A DNA stretch of 64,000 nucleotides from GCA-2698665 sp047611265 (GTDB lineage Bacteria; Pseudomonadota; Gammaproteobacteria; GCA-002705445; GCA-002716945): the NCBI GenBank assembly GCA_047611265.1, contig JBLFWM010000002.1, positions 1-64,000 of the forward strand. The letters are read 5' to 3'. Numbering within the stretch: position 1 is the stretch's first letter; the number at the start of each line of letters is the position of its first letter. The position numbers and the translations under genes were made by a program. Below are positions 61,704-64,000 of this stretch, one piece after another. A model generated the notes under the pieces. That model had not been told where the DNA came from. It searched no databases and saw only the letters and a list, made by a program, of their open reading frames with translations.

Positions 61704-62753
61704 CTAAAGCTTTCTACGATAAAAAGTAGTGATTATAAAAATATATAATAGAGAAATAAATACACCTAAGACCGCCCCAAGAAATACAATAAGTTTTCTT
61801 TTTGGGCTATATCTATCAGCTGTAGGCAATGCTTTTTGATCAATCTGAGCTGCTACAACTGCCTCTGGATCAACTTTAATAATATTTAAAGCAGCAACTT
61901 GTTGCTGAAGTACTCTTAGACCCGGTACAAATGATGCCTCAGATTTTCTTTCTGACAAGGTTTCAATTTCAACTTTAAGAGCTTTTGACCCATATAGATA
62001 TAATGGACTATTATTATGAACATTGTCATCACTCATAATCACACTTTGTTGATTAGTAGTATTGATTTTCATTTCAATAATATTTAGTTTTTCTGCAATA
62101 ACTAAAGCTTCTTCTAGCTGCACTATTCTGTCTTGCGTAATACGTCTAGCAAGGTTAATTTTTGAATCTACTTGACTCTGTACTGAGTCACGTTTATTTG
62201 ACAGGAGTTTGTTTGCACCACTTATAAGTTCCCGTGAAGTTTTCATAATTACATAATCAATATAAAGATTTAGAGCATCCGCTGCTTCATTAGAGTCATG
62301 ATGTAAAAGGCTAACAGTTAAGAATTTTTCTCCTCTAACATCTCTTGATAATATTTTTGATTGTAACGTGAATATCAAATTTCTATGAAAATTTTCAAAA
62401 TATTTTTCAGGGTTTTCGGCAATATACTTGTCAAATATTCCGTTATTAAAAAAGAAGTCTCTTTGATACTTTCTTGACTGAGCATTAACCATAAATATAT
62501 TATAGACCTCACTTGGCTTGATTATCTGTGCTTGTGTCAAGCTTTTACCATTCTTATCTATAATATTCAGCGCATTAATATCTTTTTCTTGCGATGGTAT
62601 TATATAAATAGAAGTTTTATATATTTCTGGGCTAATGGTTTTGTTAAACGCATATGTAATTGAAGTCAATAAAGAAACCAGGATGATTCCTATTATTATT
62701 TTTTTTCTTTCCATTACAACATCAAGAAAATTATTTATATTATGTTCTGTCAT
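61704..62753 (-). CDS. Wzz-type polysaccharide chain-length regulator
   Basis: A 349-residue membrane protein of the polysaccharide co-polymerase family. Two hydrophobic segments flank a long periplasmic coiled-coil domain: one near residues 15-35 (KIIIGIILVSLLTSITYAF) and one near the C terminus (KLIVFLGAVLGVFISLLYIFI), the latter preceded by the conserved Pro-containing RYSPKRK. No tyrosine-kinase domain is fused, so this is a Wzz/FepE class 1-like protein. It sets the length of the glycan made by the Wzy-like protein downstream. Confidence 0.9.
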   Translation of the reverse strand: MTEHNINNFLDVVMERKKIIIGIILVSLLTSITYAFNKTISPEIYKTSIYIIPSQEKDINALNIIDKNGKSLTQAQIIKPSEVYNIFMVNAQSRKYQRDFFFNNGIFDKYIAENPEKYFENFHRNLIFTLQSKILSRDVRGEKFLTVSLLHHDSNEAADALNLYIDYVIMKTSRELISGANKLLSNKRDSVQSQVDSKINLARRITQDRIVQLEEALVIAEKLNIIEMKINTTNQQSVIMSDDNVHNNSPLYLYGSKALKVEIETLSERKSEASFVPGLRVLQQQVAALNIIKVDPEAVVAAQIDQKALPTADRYSPKRKLIVFLGAVLGVFISLLYIFIITTFYRRKL

Positions 62754-62791
62754 ATTAAGTCTCTTAATTATACATTTATTCTTATAAATTA

Positions 62792-63814
62792 CTAAATATT
62801 TTGCGCTCTTTTATAATCATCATGGTTCCCAATATCAATCCATGACTCATGTAATGGAAAAACTGAGACTTTATTTTCTTTAACATACAAACTTATAAGA
62901 TCAGTCATGTCAATTTTACCCTTATCTTTCATTTTTTTGACAACCTCTTGATCAATTATATATATTCCAGCATTTATCAAATAACGATTTACTGGCTTTT
63001 CTTCAATGCTTGAAACTTTATGATTTTTTACCTTAACAACTCCAAAGGGCACAGATGATATGTAGTCAGCAACACAAAGGGTGATCAGAGATTTTGACTT
63101 ATTGTGGTAATCTAATAAATCATCATAATTAACATTAGTAATTACATCTCCATTGATTACGATTACTGGAGCAATTTGTTTGTTTTTTTTAATTAATGAC
63201 AGGCATCCAGCTGTTCCCAAAGGCTTTGTTTCTTTCAAAAAATTTACTATACCTTTGTATTTATTTTTTTTAAAAAACTTTATTATCATTTCAGACTTAT
63301 ATCTAACAGAAACAGATATATTTGAAAAACCTGAGTTAATAAATCTATCTACAGTCATGCTAATAATAGGTTTGTTGTTTATTTTCAACAATGGCTTAGG
63401 TGTATTTATCGTTAATGGCATAAGTCTTCTACCTTCACCACCCGCCATAATAATAACTTGGTTTTCTTTGTTTCTCTTTTTTAGATCTAATTCAGAATAG
63501 ATTCCCACTACTTTTCCAGAACTATCTAGTAAAATCGGATGGTTTATTTTCTTTATTTTAATAATTTTATCAATTTTTTTATCATCACTTTCAAGAGCAC
63601 AACAAGGTCTTTTATTCATTATTTTAGAACAGTGATTATTTATAGTTATGCCTTTGATTAAACCTCGTCTAATATCACCATCAGTAATTGTTCCTAGCAA
63701 CTTAGATCCTTCGTCAACTATAACTAAAATCTTAATCTGATTATCTTGCAATAGTTTAATAGCACCGCTTATAAGAGTATTTTTTTGAACAATATATGAG
63801 GTTAATATTTTCAT
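62792..63814 (-). CDS. CBS-pair domain fused to a sugar nucleotidyltransferase (PtmE-like)
   Basis: A 340-residue fusion. Residues 1-115 form a CBS pair (TITDGDIRRGLI at 43-54 and ILLDSSGKVVGI). The nucleotidyltransferase domain begins at VIIMAGGEGRRLMPLT, followed by KPLLKINNKPI, VINGDVITN and the C-terminal SWIDIGNHDDYKR. This order is that of PtmE, the GDP-glucosamine pyrophosphorylase of legionaminic-acid pathways. The DGDIRRGL string occurs again in the CBS-kinase fusion of this locus. It starts directly after the HisH stop. Confidence 0.86.
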   Translation of the reverse strand: MKILTSYIVQKNTLISGAIKLLQDNQIKILVIVDEGSKLLGTITDGDIRRGLIKGITINNHCSKIMNKRPCCALESDDKKIDKIIKIKKINHPILLDSSGKVVGIYSELDLKKRNKENQVIIMAGGEGRRLMPLTINTPKPLLKINNKPIISMTVDRFINSGFSNISVSVRYKSEMIIKFFKKNKYKGIVNFLKETKPLGTAGCLSLIKKNKQIAPVIVINGDVITNVNYDDLLDYHNKSKSLITLCVADYISSVPFGVVKVKNHKVSSIEEKPVNRYLINAGIYIIDQEVVKKMKDKGKIDMTDLISLYVKENKVSVFPLHESWIDIGNHDDYKRAQNI

Positions 63815-64000
63815 TTATATACGAGTAAAGTTTCTGAGGATGTTTAAGCCATCTTCCCCGCTTTTTTCTGGATGAAATTGGCATCCATAACTATTTTTAT
63901 AATTAACCATAGATATAATATCAATGCCATTATAATTGACTGTACTAATTATATTTTCATTGTTTACAGAAGTTGACATGTATGAGTGCACAAAATACAT
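63815..64000 (-). CDS. hisH: HisH-type glutamine amidotransferase, C-terminal part (cut by window end)
   Basis: The 5' end lies beyond the window. The visible 61 residues match the end of the imidazole glycerol phosphate synthase glutaminase: YFVHSYM, YGCQFHPEKSGEDGLNILRNF with the catalytic His and Glu (HPE). In surface-glycan loci HisH/HisF homologues (WbpG-type partners, PtmG) supply ammonia for an acetamidino group rather than for histidine, and the downstream CBS-nucleotidyltransferase makes that reading likely. True histidine synthesis is the alternative. The apparent ATG at the edge is inside the gene. Confidence 0.88.
   Translation of the reverse strand: MYFVHSYMSTSVNNENIISTVNYNGIDIISMVNYKNSYGCQFHPEKSGEDGLNILRNFTRI

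Noticed and set aside
1..64000. Mobile elements, CRISPR arrays, tRNA or rRNA genes
   Set aside because: No transposase, integrase, repeat-spacer series or cloverleaf-type sequence was seen; the short gaps leave little room for them.

Overview
The window is AT-rich, densely packed bacterial DNA. dnaJ directly followed by dapB, the FabD/FabG/AcpP/FabF block and MetX-type methionine synthesis fit Gammaproteobacteria. The very low GC, genes overlapping by 1-14 bases, and a photolyase-like gene suggest a streamlined marine lineage (SAR86-like is my best guess, not proven). I saw no rRNA, tRNA, CRISPR array, transposase or integrase. No gap between genes exceeds 300 bases; the longest (about 270 bases, 8745-9017) holds a short leader-like reading frame and a likely small membrane protein.

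Left part (1-7237, + strand): an unknown protein, a polyprenyl-phosphate-type glycosyltransferase, a sugar C-methyltransferase, an NAD-dependent epimerase/dehydratase and a large membrane protein that together look like a lipid-linked sugar modification unit, followed by a periplasmic monohaem cytochrome c and an HI0933-family flavoprotein. From 7268 to 10244 lie small genes: lipoprotein, MazG-like pyrophosphohydrolase, K+ channel-like protein, DUF2784 membrane protein, a tiny membrane peptide and ispG.

Housekeeping core (10298-22633, + strand): grpE-dnaK-dnaJ (with a sigma-32-like promoter before dnaK), dapB, fabD-fabG-acpP-fabF, pabC, tmk, holB, metX, a secreted nuclease and a SHOCT-like lipoprotein.

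Right part (22617-64000, all - strand, read right to left): a surface-polysaccharide locus of about 41 kb. In transcription order it has HisH (cut by the window end), a CBS-nucleotidyltransferase, Wzz, an ABC flippase, an aminotransferase, a polysaccharide deacetylase, a Wzy-like polymerase/ligase, a CapD/WbpM-type dehydratase, a putative GT, a nucleotidyltransferase and an RfbG-like dehydratase. Then come an SqdB-like sulfoquinovose-synthase homologue, an epimerase, a WecA/WbpL-type initiating transferase, a split heparinase II/III-family gene, AsnB, a GT2, heptose-type kinase and nucleotidyltransferase genes, a NeuB-TIM-barrel fusion, a GNAT, a CMP-sugar synthetase-like enzyme, a DegT aminotransferase and an SDR.

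This locus runs directly into the most interesting segment: a phosphonate pathway. Its first enzyme is a Fom1-like fusion of cytidylyltransferase and PEP mutase, followed by phosphonopyruvate decarboxylase and an Fe-type alcohol dehydrogenase, predicted to give 2-hydroxyethylphosphonate and its CMP ester. Downstream are a tungstate ABC transporter, a PhyH-type dioxygenase, a VTT membrane protein, a B12-binding radical SAM protein and a CDP-glycerol-glycerophosphotransferase-family protein, i.e. plausible tailoring and transfer functions. The run ends with a photolyase/cryptochrome homologue, a DCC-family thiol protein and a 48-residue DUF2256 zinc-ribbon protein. My overall reading is a cell-surface glycan that may carry nonulosonate-like sugars, possibly sulfonated sugar, and phosphonate groups.
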